Below, one piece after another: positions 45,524-52,579 of a stretch of 64,000 nt of DNA; the first letter of the stretch is position 1; each line of letters starts with the position of its first letter. Origin of the DNA: an uncultured Acetatifactor sp. (GTDB lineage: Bacteria; Bacillota; Clostridia; Lachnospirales; Lachnospiraceae); NCBI GenBank assembly GCA_910584865.1, contig CAJUCE010000010.1, forward strand, positions 1 through 64,000, given 5' to 3'. The position numbers and the translations under genes were made by a program. Below the pieces are notes generated by a model. It was not told where the DNA came from. It did not search any database and worked only from the letters and a program-made list of their open reading frames with translations.

Positions 45524-46069
45524 ATGGCAGAGGCTATGATTCAGGCGGACGGCCTGGTTAAGATTTATAAATCAAAACAGACGGAGGTACTGGCGCTGCA
45601 GGGACTGGATCTGACGGTGGAGGAAGGGGAGCTGACGGCTGTCATCGGGAACAGCGGCAGCGGTAAATCGACCTTTTTGAATATGATCGGCGGTCTGGAC
45701 AAACCCAGTGCGGGCTCTCTGGTAGTGGGAGGAAAGAATCTTTTTACCATATCAGAGAAAGAGCTGGTGCGGTATAAAAGGGATACGGTAGGATTCGTAT
45801 GGCAGAATAATGCCCGGAATCTCCTGCCCTATTTGTCCGTACTGGAGAATGTGATGCTGCCCATGGGACTGGCCGGCGGAAGAAAAAAGCGAGAGAGAGC
45901 CCAGGTTCTTCTGGAGATGGTAGGGATGGCAGCCAGGAAAAGAAGCCGGCTGAACATGTTGTCCGGGGGAGAACAGCAGAGAGTAGCCATTGCCATTGCG
46001 CTGGCCAATTCCCCGAAATTGCTTTTGGCGGACGAGCCCACGGGCACTGTTAAGTTGGTACAACTATGA
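45524..46069 (+). pseudogene. ABC transporter ATP-binding protein, truncated by element insertion
   Basis: The reading is normal through Walker A (VIGNSGSGKSTFLNMIGGLD), Q-loop (GFVWQNNARNLLP), signature (MLSGGEQQRVAIAIALANS) and the start of Walker B (KLLLADEPTG). It then runs into seven foreign residues (TVKLVQL) and a stop. The D-loop, H-loop and C-terminus are missing. The homology break falls within the ACGGGCA codons (about 46050-46057), and the recombinase of the mobile element begins right after the stop. The other half should lie past the right edge, at the far end of the element. It would have been the second ATPase of the exporter. Confidence 0.85.
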
Positions 46070-46072
46070 TCA
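46046..46072. other. Left integration junction of the mobile element (attL region)
   Basis: The host frame GACGAGCCCACGGGC is followed by ACTGTTAAGTTGGTACAAC, which no longer matches ABC ATPase coding. The crossover dinucleotide cannot be fixed without attR. The target is the highly conserved Walker B DEPTG sequence. Confidence 0.6.
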
Positions 46073-47440
46073 CAAAAAAGAAATGCCCGTGACGTGCTGG
46101 TCATTGTCCATTCTGATTTCGGAGATCACGGAGCGCCAGAGGGTCCGCTTTTCTTCCCGTTCCAGGCCGTCATAGATGGTTTTGAAATCCTGGGAAAGAA
46201 GGTTCTCTATTGCCGCAAAGTCTGGGCGCTGATCTGCGGCGGGTTCCGGCTTTTCTTCCAGCATGGCGTTATATTTGTCATAGTCCCGTTTGTATTCCTC
46301 TATGTCGATTAGATCATTGACATATAAATCCTTAAGCCTGGACAGCTTCCGGCGGACAGCGGCCCGGTCAACGGAGGCGGCAGCCTTCCGGCGCTTTTCT
46401 TCCTGCACTTCCCACGCCAGGCGGTATTTTTCCAGTTCTTCCCCCAGGTGGTCAAAAAGCCACTTTTCCACCACGTCTTCCCGTATAAACTTGTTATGAG
46501 AGCAACGCCCACGCTGAAAATATTGATTACAACGATAATAATAATAGCCTTTTGTGAAGGCACCCACTAATTTGTGGCGGCATTCCTCACAGACAAGCAG
46601 GGACGTGAAAAGGAATACCCGGCCAGTGGGGGTGCTTTTCGCATTGTTCCCCAGAAGTTTCTGGACCCGTTCAAATTGCGCCGGGCTGATCACGGCTTCA
46701 CAGAAATTTTCATTGTACCTGCCGTTTTTGTCGTATACGCCAATGGCCAGTTTGTCCCGCAGCATACGGCGGAAAGTGGCGTCACACCAGTTCACCCCAT
46801 AGGTTTCCCGGATATACTTCACGGTGGCCCGCTGGGAGATCGTGGCCTCAAAATGGTTGAAGGCGTCCTGCAATATGGCTGCCTTTTCCGGGATAACCTC
46901 AAAACGTTTCTGGTCATTCACCCGGAGCCAGAAGGGGCAGGACCCGGAAACCACGGTGCCATGGTTGATTTTGCTGTCAAACACAACGGCAATTCTTTCC
47001 CCGTCCAGATCGGCTTCATTCTGGGCAATGGATAACCGCAGGTTAATGTATAACCGCCCGCTGGCGGTGGTGGTGTCGTATCCTTCCCCGTCATCAATGG
47101 TTTTCCAGCCGCAGGCGTGGGCTTCCAGCACTTCCATGACCTTGTAATAGTCCGCCACGGAACGGAACCAGCGGTCAAGGCGGCAGAACAGCAGGAGATC
47201 AACGCCGTCCCGCTTGACTAAATCCATCATGCGGAGAAATTCCGTTCTTTTGTGAATGTTCTTCCTGGCTGTCTTTGCGGCGTCAACGAAGACCCCCACG
47301 ATCACCCAGCCCCGTTCCCGTGCGTATGCTTCCAGCCGTTCCTGCTGGGCTTCCAGGGACAGCCCCTTGATTTTTTGTTCTTCTCCCGATACCCGGATAT
47401 ATAAAGCCACACGAAGGGCGGTATTTTCAGCTTTTTTCAT
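46070..47440 (-). CDS. Large serine recombinase (integrase of the element)
   Basis: 456 residues. The N-terminal resolvase domain has catalytic Ser in ALYIRVSGEEQ (about 15) and the supporting LLLFCRLDRWFRSVADYY. The recombinase domain covers about 180-290 (DATFRRMLRDKLAIGVYDKN). A zinc-ribbon follows (LLVCEECRHKLVGAF and YYYYRCNQYFQRGRCSH), then a coiled coil of about 60 residues. This is the full architecture of integrases such as TP901/TnpX types. It starts ATG at 47440 with AAAGGTGATATT; the frame is open 55 codons further but without a ribosome site. The C-terminus points at the attachment junction. Confidence 0.93.
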   Translation of the reverse strand: MKKAENTALRVALYIRVSGEEQKIKGLSLEAQQERLEAYARERGWVIVGVFVDAAKTARKNIHKRTEFLRMMDLVKRDGVDLLLFCRLDRWFRSVADYYKVMEVLEAHACGWKTIDDGEGYDTTTASGRLYINLRLSIAQNEADLDGERIAVVFDSKINHGTVVSGSCPFWLRVNDQKRFEVIPEKAAILQDAFNHFEATISQRATVKYIRETYGVNWCDATFRRMLRDKLAIGVYDKNGRYNENFCEAVISPAQFERVQKLLGNNAKSTPTGRVFLFTSLLVCEECRHKLVGAFTKGYYYYRCNQYFQRGRCSHNKFIREDVVEKWLFDHLGEELEKYRLAWEVQEEKRRKAAASVDRAAVRRKLSRLKDLYVNDLIDIEEYKRDYDKYNAMLEEKPEPAADQRPDFAAIENLLSQDFKTIYDGLEREEKRTLWRSVISEIRMDNDQHVTGISFL

Positions 47441-47471
47441 AATATCACCTTTTGATTGCCTGTCATTTCCC

Positions 47472-47497
47472 GCCCCTATGTGGTATACTATAGGGGC
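47472..47497. promoter_or_regulatory. Inverted repeat upstream of the recombinase gene
   Basis: GCCCCTAT (47472-47479), 10-bp spacer, ATAGGGGC (47490-47497), perfect. It sits about 35 bp before the recombinase start and overlaps a TATAGT -10-like box on the minus strand. It may be an operator or an accessory site. Confidence 0.5.
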
Positions 47498-47537
47498 AGT
47501 GGTATGTTGTATCTGGTAGATCATATATTTCTGCACC

Positions 47538-47566
47538 GTCCGGGAGTGTTCGCAGCACCCCCGGAC
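47538..47566. other. Hairpin between recombinase and the following minus-strand gene
   Basis: GTCCGGG (47538-47544) pairs with CCCGGAC (47560-47566). The + side is followed by ATTTTTATT, so it would terminate + transcription. On the minus strand it lies in the leader or spacer of the recombinase gene with no T run. Confidence 0.5.
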
Positions 47567-47573
47567 ATTTTTA

Positions 47574-48002
47574 TTACAGGTTGATGGTTTTGTTTCCATA
47601 GCCACCAGGGAAAAAATAGAATGCTTCCCCGTTTTCCCATTGCCCTGTTATGCTGTCAACGAAAGAACATTCAAAATTCTTGACCAGATAGTCTTTGCTT
47701 TTGTGAAGCCGGACCCGTGCCGCCCATGCCTGGGTGATCTGATCGCAGAACCAGGCTTTTTCTTCCGGCGGCAGCGTGTCGGCGTGGTACAGTTCTTGCC
47801 AGCGCCGGGAAGCGTGAAAGTATTCTATAATCAGATCGGCGTTTTCATAGTGGGGCAGGGGAGCCGGGGAAGTCTGCCCTATTGGTTCCGCTTCCGATTG
47901 GAGCGCCGGGCAGGGAAGCGGATACCCGTTTCCCAGGGACCGGCAGAAGCCGCCCAGGAGTTCCCCAAAGTCATTGTCATTTAAGGTTAGTCTAATAATC
48001 AT
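47574..48002 (-). CDS. Hypothetical protein of the element
   Basis: 142 residues, not assigned. It reads NADLIIEYFHASRRWQELYH then PEEKAWFCDQITQAWAARVR, a mixed alpha/beta protein without a signal or membrane segment. It ends in an aromatic FYFFPGGYGNKTINL. Ribosome site AGGAAGGAAAATACC on the minus strand is good. It is part of a run of minus-strand genes ahead of the recombinase. The similar length and direction of its neighbour suggest one transcript. Confidence 0.65.
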   Translation of the reverse strand: MIIRLTLNDNDFGELLGGFCRSLGNGYPLPCPALQSEAEPIGQTSPAPLPHYENADLIIEYFHASRRWQELYHADTLPPEEKAWFCDQITQAWAARVRLHKSKDYLVKNFECSFVDSITGQWENGEAFYFFPGGYGNKTINL

Positions 48003-48024
48003 GGTATTTTCCTTCCTGTAGAGA

Positions 48025-48378
48025 TCATTTCAACAGTTCCGAGAGGCCCAGGCGGGAAAAGCTGATCTGGTCCCGGAGAAAGCCCGAAAACCATTCTTCC
48101 GCCAGGGCCAGGGCAGCAGGCGGCGAAAGTTTGGTGCTAAAGGACGCCACCCGCTGGGCCTGACACGTCTTGTTTTCTTTGCAGCTGTCTTCCTTCCACA
48201 CCATTATGGAGAGGAACAGGCCATATTTGCGCCCGCCGTCCGTCTGGTACAGGTACAGAACAATATAATTGCCTATAGCGGCCCTGTAGATCGCAGTGGT
48301 GGTGTAGTTCCCGGCAGGCGTCTTTTGGAAAGAGTTTTCCGCCGTGCGGGTTTTCCAGTCATAACGTAAATTGTCCAT
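48025..48378 (-). CDS. Hypothetical protein of the element
   Basis: 117 residues, not assigned. AAIGNYIVLYLYQTDGGRKY and LFLSIMVWKEDSCKENKTCQ look like strands of a compact alpha/beta fold; LAEEWFSGFLRDQISFSRLG is a C-terminal helix. It is preceded by AAAGGGGGTATT on the minus strand. Between the SWIM-protein gene and the 142-residue gene, same strand, short spacers. Confidence 0.65.
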   Translation of the reverse strand: MDNLRYDWKTRTAENSFQKTPAGNYTTTAIYRAAIGNYIVLYLYQTDGGRKYGLFLSIMVWKEDSCKENKTCQAQRVASFSTKLSPPAALALAEEWFSGFLRDQISFSRLGLSELLK

Positions 48379-48398
48379 AATACCCCCTTTGCAATATG

Positions 48399-49082
48399 TT
48401 ACATATTCTCTTTACCGTTGGAAATGGGAATATCAAGACAAAAACCACGTTGCCGCAAGTAAGCCGTTATTTCGTCATTGGGCAGAGGTTCATATTCCAT
48501 TTCACAGCCATTAAAAACAGTTGGTTTTCTGAATTTTCTTGAAAAGTACCATGATAAATTTCGCTTATCTTTCAAAAAGTCGTCAATCAAAATAACGGTT
48601 TTAAATTTAGGGGTTTCTTTGTCTGGGTATTCATTTAGTATCCCGTCATTTATAAGCACGTCCATTTCTGGATTTTTCTTTCTCTTGTACGGAATACACT
48701 TATCTTTTGTTGAATGAAAATGCCATAAAAATTCTTCCTGTACAGCTTCCGGGTATTTTTCTATAATGTCAACGGCTTGTTTCCAGGTATACCCGCCTTT
48801 AGAGTATGCAGAAACGGTGCCAGACAAAAGCCCCAACTCAAAAGCAAGCCTGTACATGTGCTTACAGGGCAAAGAGCGCCGAGTAAAATCAGTACATGTA
48901 CAACTATCAAGTTGAGTATCATATTTTCCACGTATGCTGTGAAAAGTGGCACAGCAATTATTTTTATCAAGAGCAGATGGCGTGCAGGAAGCAGATTTCC
49001 CATTTTCAATTCTTTTTTGCTGATCTGATGTCATATGTACATTTGCCGCCCATGCGGCAGTCCAGATATTATTTGCATTCAT
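48399..49082 (-). CDS. SWIM zinc-finger domain protein
   Basis: 227 residues. The SWIM motif CxCx(n)CxH is complete as SCTCTDFTRRSLPCKHMYRL (about residues 60-80). The rest is unassigned, with a charged middle (IPYKRKKNPEMDVLINDG) and a segment TVILIDDFLKDKRNLSWYFS. SWIM domains bind DNA or proteins and occur in SNF2 helicases, transposase-derived proteins and Zn-dependent regulators. No other domain is recognisable here. AAGGGGGCTTTAT precedes the start on the minus strand. It lies at the 5' end of the minus-strand block. Confidence 0.75.
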   Translation of the reverse strand: MNANNIWTAAWAANVHMTSDQQKRIENGKSASCTPSALDKNNCCATFHSIRGKYDTQLDSCTCTDFTRRSLPCKHMYRLAFELGLLSGTVSAYSKGGYTWKQAVDIIEKYPEAVQEEFLWHFHSTKDKCIPYKRKKNPEMDVLINDGILNEYPDKETPKFKTVILIDDFLKDKRNLSWYFSRKFRKPTVFNGCEMEYEPLPNDEITAYLRQRGFCLDIPISNGKENM

Positions 49083-49184
49083 ATAAAGCCCCCTTAATTT
49101 GTGTCTGATGTACGTCCCCCAGGAAAAATTTAAAATTATAGTGCTACTACGAAGTAAAACACTGAAAAGAAAGGGGGAAGTACA

Positions 49185-49289
49185 ATGTTGGTAAACGAGT
49201 TAAAAGCAGCCATTCATAAAATGGTTGACGCTATTTCGGACAGAAACATTCTGATCAAGATTTACACATTCATCAAGTATCTGAAATAG
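49185..49289 (+). CDS. Small protein, 34 residues
   Basis: MLVNELKAAIHKMVDAISDR then NILIKIYTFIKYLK. ATG at 49185 follows AAAGGGGGAAGTACA. Short proteins of this pattern (ending IYxFIKxL) are common beside phage and ICE repressors in Firmicutes. Convergent with the repressor gene, which ends 28 bp further on. Confidence 0.55.
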   Translation: MLVNELKAAIHKMVDAISDRNILIKIYTFIKYLK

Positions 49290-49316
49290 CTTTTTCTGCT
49301 GGTGGTATGCGGGGCC

Positions 49317-49694
49317 TCATTCCTGGCCCCGCATATTGTCTGATAGCCTATGTATGAAATCCCGGAAAAGTTTCTTGCTATCATCATCAAGTTTCCAGTA
49401 TTCCACAATCAGACTTCTAACAAAAGCATCATTGGAAAGCATTGCCGCCGCCTTTGCAAATTCGTCTTCCGTGAAATCAAGAAACATTTCCCCGCTGCCG
49501 TTTCGCAGCCATTCTTCCCGTACATTAAATTCCCGGCATATGTCGGAAATAGTTCGGTCACTTGGATTTCTTTTTCCGCTTGTTAATTGAGTGACATATG
49601 ACTGGTCAATGTTAATGCGTTCTGCAAACCGAACTTTTTTCATGCCGAGGGCTTCAATTAGTGCCCCTATTCTATATCCGATTTCATCATTCAA
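49317..49694 (-). CDS. XRE-family repressor (CI-like), TTG start
   Basis: 125 residues. The helix-turn-helix is at about 8-65 (LIEALGMKKVRFAERINIDQ, then VTQLTSGKRNPSDRTI, ending NVREEWLRNGSGEMF), a form typical of phage-type repressors. The C-terminal third is helical and probably dimerises. The only start with a ribosome site is TTG at 49694, preceded by AAAGGGGGTGAACTGC; the ATG-initiated longer frame would enter the promoter. It faces away from the + strand operon and should control the promoter between them. Confidence 0.85.
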   Translation of the reverse strand: MNDEIGYRIGALIEALGMKKVRFAERINIDQSYVTQLTSGKRNPSDRTISDICREFNVREEWLRNGSGEMFLDFTEDEFAKAAAMLSNDAFVRSLIVEYWKLDDDSKKLFRDFIHRLSDNMRGQE

Positions 49695-49741
49695 GCAGTT
49701 CACCCCCTTTCTGATTAGGATAGTACCACAAAAAAATGACC

Positions 49742-49814
49742 CAGTCAAGAAAAATGCAAAAAGGATATTGACAAAAATGACTTAGCCATTTATAATTAGG
49801 GCACAGTCAAGAAA
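49742..49814. promoter_or_regulatory. Control region of the element: consensus promoter and repeated operator-like motifs
   Basis: TTGACA (49768-49773), 17-bp spacer and TATAAT (49791-49796) make a perfect sigma-A promoter for the + strand operon. AGTCAAGAAA occurs at 49743 and 49805, flanking the promoter, and ATGAC(C/T)(C/T)AG(T/C)CA occurs upstream and inside the spacer. These are likely operators of the adjacent XRE repressor. Binding inside the -35/-10 spacer would silence the operon. Confidence 0.8.
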
Positions 49815-49840
49815 GCAACAGCCAAAGAAGGGAGGACAAC

Positions 49841-50014
49841 ATGAAGGGTACAGAGGAAACCAGAAAAGAAATGCTTTCTTCCGACACAAAGGAAGTGGCG
49901 AAAATCCTTGAAACGCTGGACGAAAATTCCATAGTGCTGGCCAGAACATATATGACCGCCTTATCTGACAGGCAAAAGATAGAAAAGGCGAAGCTGGCGG
50001 CGGCAGCAGTATGA
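49841..50014 (+). CDS. Small protein, first gene of the element's main operon
   Basis: 57 residues: MKGTEETRKEMLSSDTKEVA then KILETLDENSIVLARTYMTA. Helical and charged, no known motif. AGGGAGGACAAC precedes ATG. It starts 45 bp after the consensus promoter. The stop lies 36 bp before the GTG of the next gene. A role in early control of the element is possible but not shown. Confidence 0.6.
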   Translation: MKGTEETRKEMLSSDTKEVAKILETLDENSIVLARTYMTALSDRQKIEKAKLAAAAV

Positions 50015-50049
50015 GAATGCAAGCCAGTTGCAGGAAGGGAGGTGAGAGG

Positions 50050-50229
50050 GTGGACGAAAAAACAAAAGCCCTTGCAAATGACATTATAGAGCAATGCCAG
50101 AAACAAGGGTTTTCATTCCAGCAAATGGACGCATTACTGGCAAATCTTTCAGTGAAGCTACAAAGCACAAAAAAAGAACTGACAAGATTAGCAGTAGAAG
50201 AAACAGTGGTGAAACTCAAACCGTTTTAA
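50050..50229 (+). CDS. Small helical protein
   Basis: 59 residues from GTG 50050 (VDEKTKALANDIIEQCQKQG then FSFQQMDALLANLSVKLQST). The GTG is preceded by GGGAGGTGAGAGG. An ATG at 50011 that overlaps the previous stop would give 72 residues. Amphipathic helices; no family recognised. Its end overlaps the convergent minus-strand gene by 14 bp. Confidence 0.55.
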   Translation: MDEKTKALANDIIEQCQKQGFSFQQMDALLANLSVKLQSTKKELTRLAVEETVVKLKPF

Positions 50230-50410
50230 GAGTTTCCAGCGCTTCTTCAAAAGCGCTACTGTCCATAACACTGTAGGCTTGCAGGCTGGAAGTAAAACAG
50301 TCCAACAGATCGGCTTCCAGATAATGCCCAGTGCATTCACCACGTTGCACATGAAGCGCAGCGGCTTGTAAAGACAAGTCATAAATCAGTTTTTGTTTAT
50401 CGGTCATCAT
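50216..50410 (-). CDS. Small hypothetical protein (minus strand)
   Basis: 64 residues: MMTDKQKLIYDLSLQAAALH then VQRGECTGHYLEADLLDCFT. Helical. The start is preceded by GAAGGGGGTGCC on the minus strand. It runs against the main operon. No family recognised. Confidence 0.5.
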   Translation of the reverse strand: MMTDKQKLIYDLSLQAAALHVQRGECTGHYLEADLLDCFTSSLQAYSVMDSSAFEEALETLKTV

Positions 50411-50708
50411 GGCACCCCCTTCCCTCTATAGTCCAGCCCGGCATGGCTGGCAAGTACAGTATAGCAGAGGGAAGGGGAAATAAAAAGAGGAAAGCGGCAC
50501 CGGGAGCCAGAGGGGCAGCAGGCGTGAAAGCCTGCGGAGCGGGTTCAATCCCCGCCGGGCGCAATAGGGACGCCACCCAAAGGAAAAGGCACTGCAAATG
50601 GCAGCGGTCATGCCAGCTATAAAGCATGTAGACGGTCAACAGGTTTTCGGGCAGGCGGCTTTTAAGGTGAAAGCGGCAGCGGCAGTGCCAGAAAGGAAGG
50701 TACAGAAA
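50411..50708. other. Non-coding spacer with structured, GC-rich sequence
   Basis: About 300 bp without a supported gene. It holds a hairpin GCAGGC/GCCTGC (50518-50535) followed by GCGGG-TTCAATC-CCCGC (50539-50555), which copies the T-arm of a tRNA. No matching acceptor or D-arm is present. It also contains one copy of the element's recurrent GGGCAGCAGG. Confidence 0.4.
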
Positions 50709-50912
50709 ATGGCAAAAAAGAATAAGGCAAACACAATGGCAAGTGCTGGGCGGACTGAAACCATGATACCCCAGGACAACAGGCAGGAAGCCGTGGAAGT
50801 GCTGGACTTTCTGCGGACGCTGGAAGACGGCGAAGAAAAAGAAATGCTGGCTTTCCTGCGGGGTGTACAGTTTGGCAAGCGCATGGGGGCTGGTACTGCC
50901 GTGGCAGGGTAA
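50709..50912 (+). CDS. Small hypothetical protein
   Basis: 67 residues: MAKKNKANTMASAGRTETMI then NRQEAVEVLDFLRTLEDGEE. The C-terminal helix EEKEMLAFLRGVQFGKRMGA resembles a short DNA- or protein-binding helix, but no family is clear. GAAAGGAAGGTACAGAAA precedes ATG 50709. The open frame continues 37 codons upstream over the structured spacer and is not favoured. Confidence 0.55.
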   Translation: MAKKNKANTMASAGRTETMIPQDNRQEAVEVLDFLRTLEDGEEKEMLAFLRGVQFGKRMGAGTAVAG

Positions 50913-50927
50913 GGGAGGGCAGCAGGC

Positions 50928-51077
50928 ATGGCAGAAATTGAAGTAAAGGGCACGTTTAATGCCCAGGCTTTTTTCACCGCCCTGGCGGCGATTTTGTCAA
51001 AACGGGAGCAGGTGAAAATAACGGTAACAGTGACAGAGAAGGAGCGGCCCGCAGAGGAAATGCGGGCCGCAGGATAG
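50928..51077 (+). CDS. Small hypothetical protein
   Basis: 49 residues: MAEIEVKGTFNAQAFFTALA then AILSKREQVKITVTVTEKER. ATG is preceded by AAGGGAGGGCAGCAGGC. Strand-helix-strand pattern. No family recognised. It is 15 bp after the previous gene and 11 bp before the next, so it is in the operon. Confidence 0.55.
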   Translation: MAEIEVKGTFNAQAFFTALAAILSKREQVKITVTVTEKERPAEEMRAAG

Positions 51078-51088
51078 GAGGCGGCAGG

Positions 51089-51388
51089 GTGAAAGAAAAA
51101 GTGGCCGTATTGGTTCTGTGGATTTTTTTGGTCCTGGGAATTGTCTTCCTGGGGCAGATCGCCAGGGCGGCACTGCTTTCCCACTTTCCAGGGCAGGAGG
51201 ACACCCAGGGCACCGTCACCGTGTATCTGAATGACGGCACTGTCTGGGGATACTATGGGGAAGCGTCGGTTACATATGACAGGACCGGCTGCCCGCAAGT
51301 GACCATGAAAAACGCCTGGTTAGAGGGAAGCACACACCCGGATTTCCAGGTGGACGGACTGAAAGGGGAAGGCAATGACAGAAAATAG
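51089..51388 (+). CDS. Small membrane-anchored hypothetical protein
   Basis: 99 residues from GTG 51089, with ATAGGAGGCGGCAG in front. One N-terminal membrane segment (VAVLVLWIFLVLGIVFLGQI) and a small extracytoplasmic beta part (GTVTVYLNDGTVWGYYGEAS). No family recognised. It may be a surface or membrane factor of the element. Confidence 0.6.
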   Translation: MKEKVAVLVLWIFLVLGIVFLGQIARAALLSHFPGQEDTQGTVTVYLNDGTVWGYYGEASVTYDRTGCPQVTMKNAWLEGSTHPDFQVDGLKGEGNDRK

Positions 51389-51408
51389 GCAGGAGGCATG
51401 AAGGAGGA

Positions 51409-52566
51409 ATGGGGAAAGATCAAATAAGCCAGGAAAAGAAAAAAGCGGATTTTATGGTCAAACAGCAGCAGGGATACAGCTTTAAAAAAGCATATGCCAG
51501 GATACGGGCGCACGAATTTGAAAATGAATGCTATAAACGGGGACTGAATTTCCATGTTTCCGTGGGGGGGTTGGACAGCATTACACTGTTTCTCTTCTTG
51601 AAAAGCATAGGGATTGACGCCCCTGGTATTAGCGTTTCGTCCCTGGAAGATACCAGTATCCAGAGAATGCACCGTGCGCTGGGAATTGAGCGGTTAGGAG
51701 CGGCAAAAGATGATGAAGGGGTGCCATGGACAAAACCCAGGATATTACAGGAATTTGGTTTCCCTGTAATTTCAAAAGAGACAGCCAAAAAAATTGAGGC
51801 CCTGGCAAACCCGACAGAAAAAAATAAAGGGTACAGACACGCCATAGTTACAGGCCAGACGGGAGAGCGTGGCGGTTTCAAGATAAGCAAGAAAATGAAA
51901 ATGGCCCAGAAATGGCTGAAAAAGTTCGGCGGATACGCAAATGAAGTGGAAGGGACCAACTATGACAAGCCGGATTTCAAGGTATCTGCAAAGTGCTGTT
52001 ACTATCTGAAAGAAAAGCCGTGTGATGACTGGGCAAAAGAACATAACAGCGTGCCGTTTATGGGGATTATGGCGTCCGAAGGCGGATTAAGAGCCAAAGG
52101 GTTAATGGTGAATGGCTGCAATTATTTTGGAGTACATATCACACGGTCTGCCCCGTTTGCCATTTTCTACCGCAATGACCTTTTGCGCCTGGCGCAGGAA
52201 ATGGATAAAAAGTGGAAGGAGGGGTGGAAAGAAGAGTTTTACCAGAAAGGGGTTCGGGAAGGATACCTGCCGGAAGGATATGAAATGCCGGAAAGCATTG
52301 TCCCGGAAATTTACGGGGAGATTGCGGAAAGGGAAGATGGGGTTATGTACACCACCAAAGCACAAAGAACCGGGTGCAGCATGTGCGGTTTTGGTGTCCA
52401 TCTGGAAAAGCCCCCGCATAGATTTGACCAATTAAGGGAGAGAAACCCCAAAGAATGGCAGTTCTGGCTGTATGAATGCTGTACGGACGAAAACGGGCAG
52501 AAATACGGCTGGGCGAAAGTATTAGATTATATCGGCGTCCCCTATAAGAAGGGGGAGAAGCCGTAG
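51409..52566 (+). CDS. Phosphoadenosine-phosphosulfate-reductase-family (PP-loop) protein 1
   Basis: 385 residues. The PP-loop is NFHVSVGGLDSITLFLFLKS (about 46-65). It reads GGLDS instead of the usual SGGKDS, so the ATP-contacting Lys is replaced by Leu. Mid and late Cys pairs (KCCYYLKEKPC, RTGCSMCGFGV) could bind a metal or cluster. PAPS-reductase-like PP-loop proteins activate substrates by adenylation, and relatives such as DndC/SspD help put sulfur into DNA. No DndA/B/D/E homologue is visible. It lies in one operon with a second family member 13 bp downstream. Confidence 0.75.
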   Translation: MGKDQISQEKKKADFMVKQQQGYSFKKAYARIRAHEFENECYKRGLNFHVSVGGLDSITLFLFLKSIGIDAPGISVSSLEDTSIQRMHRALGIERLGAAKDDEGVPWTKPRILQEFGFPVISKETAKKIEALANPTEKNKGYRHAIVTGQTGERGGFKISKKMKMAQKWLKKFGGYANEVEGTNYDKPDFKVSAKCCYYLKEKPCDDWAKEHNSVPFMGIMASEGGLRAKGLMVNGCNYFGVHITRSAPFAIFYRNDLLRLAQEMDKKWKEGWKEEFYQKGVREGYLPEGYEMPESIVPEIYGEIAEREDGVMYTTKAQRTGCSMCGFGVHLEKPPHRFDQLRERNPKEWQFWLYECCTDENGQKYGWAKVLDYIGVPYKKGEKP

Positions 52567-52579
52567 GAGGAATAAAAGC

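Noticed and set aside
50513..50560. tRNA-like segment: an anticodon-like hairpin followed by GCGGG-TTCAATC-CCCGC, a good T-arm
   Set aside because: No acceptor partner for the bases after the T-arm can be found upstream, the first loop has six rather than seven bases, and there is no D-arm. Not a tRNA by inspection; a covariance-model scan would decide.
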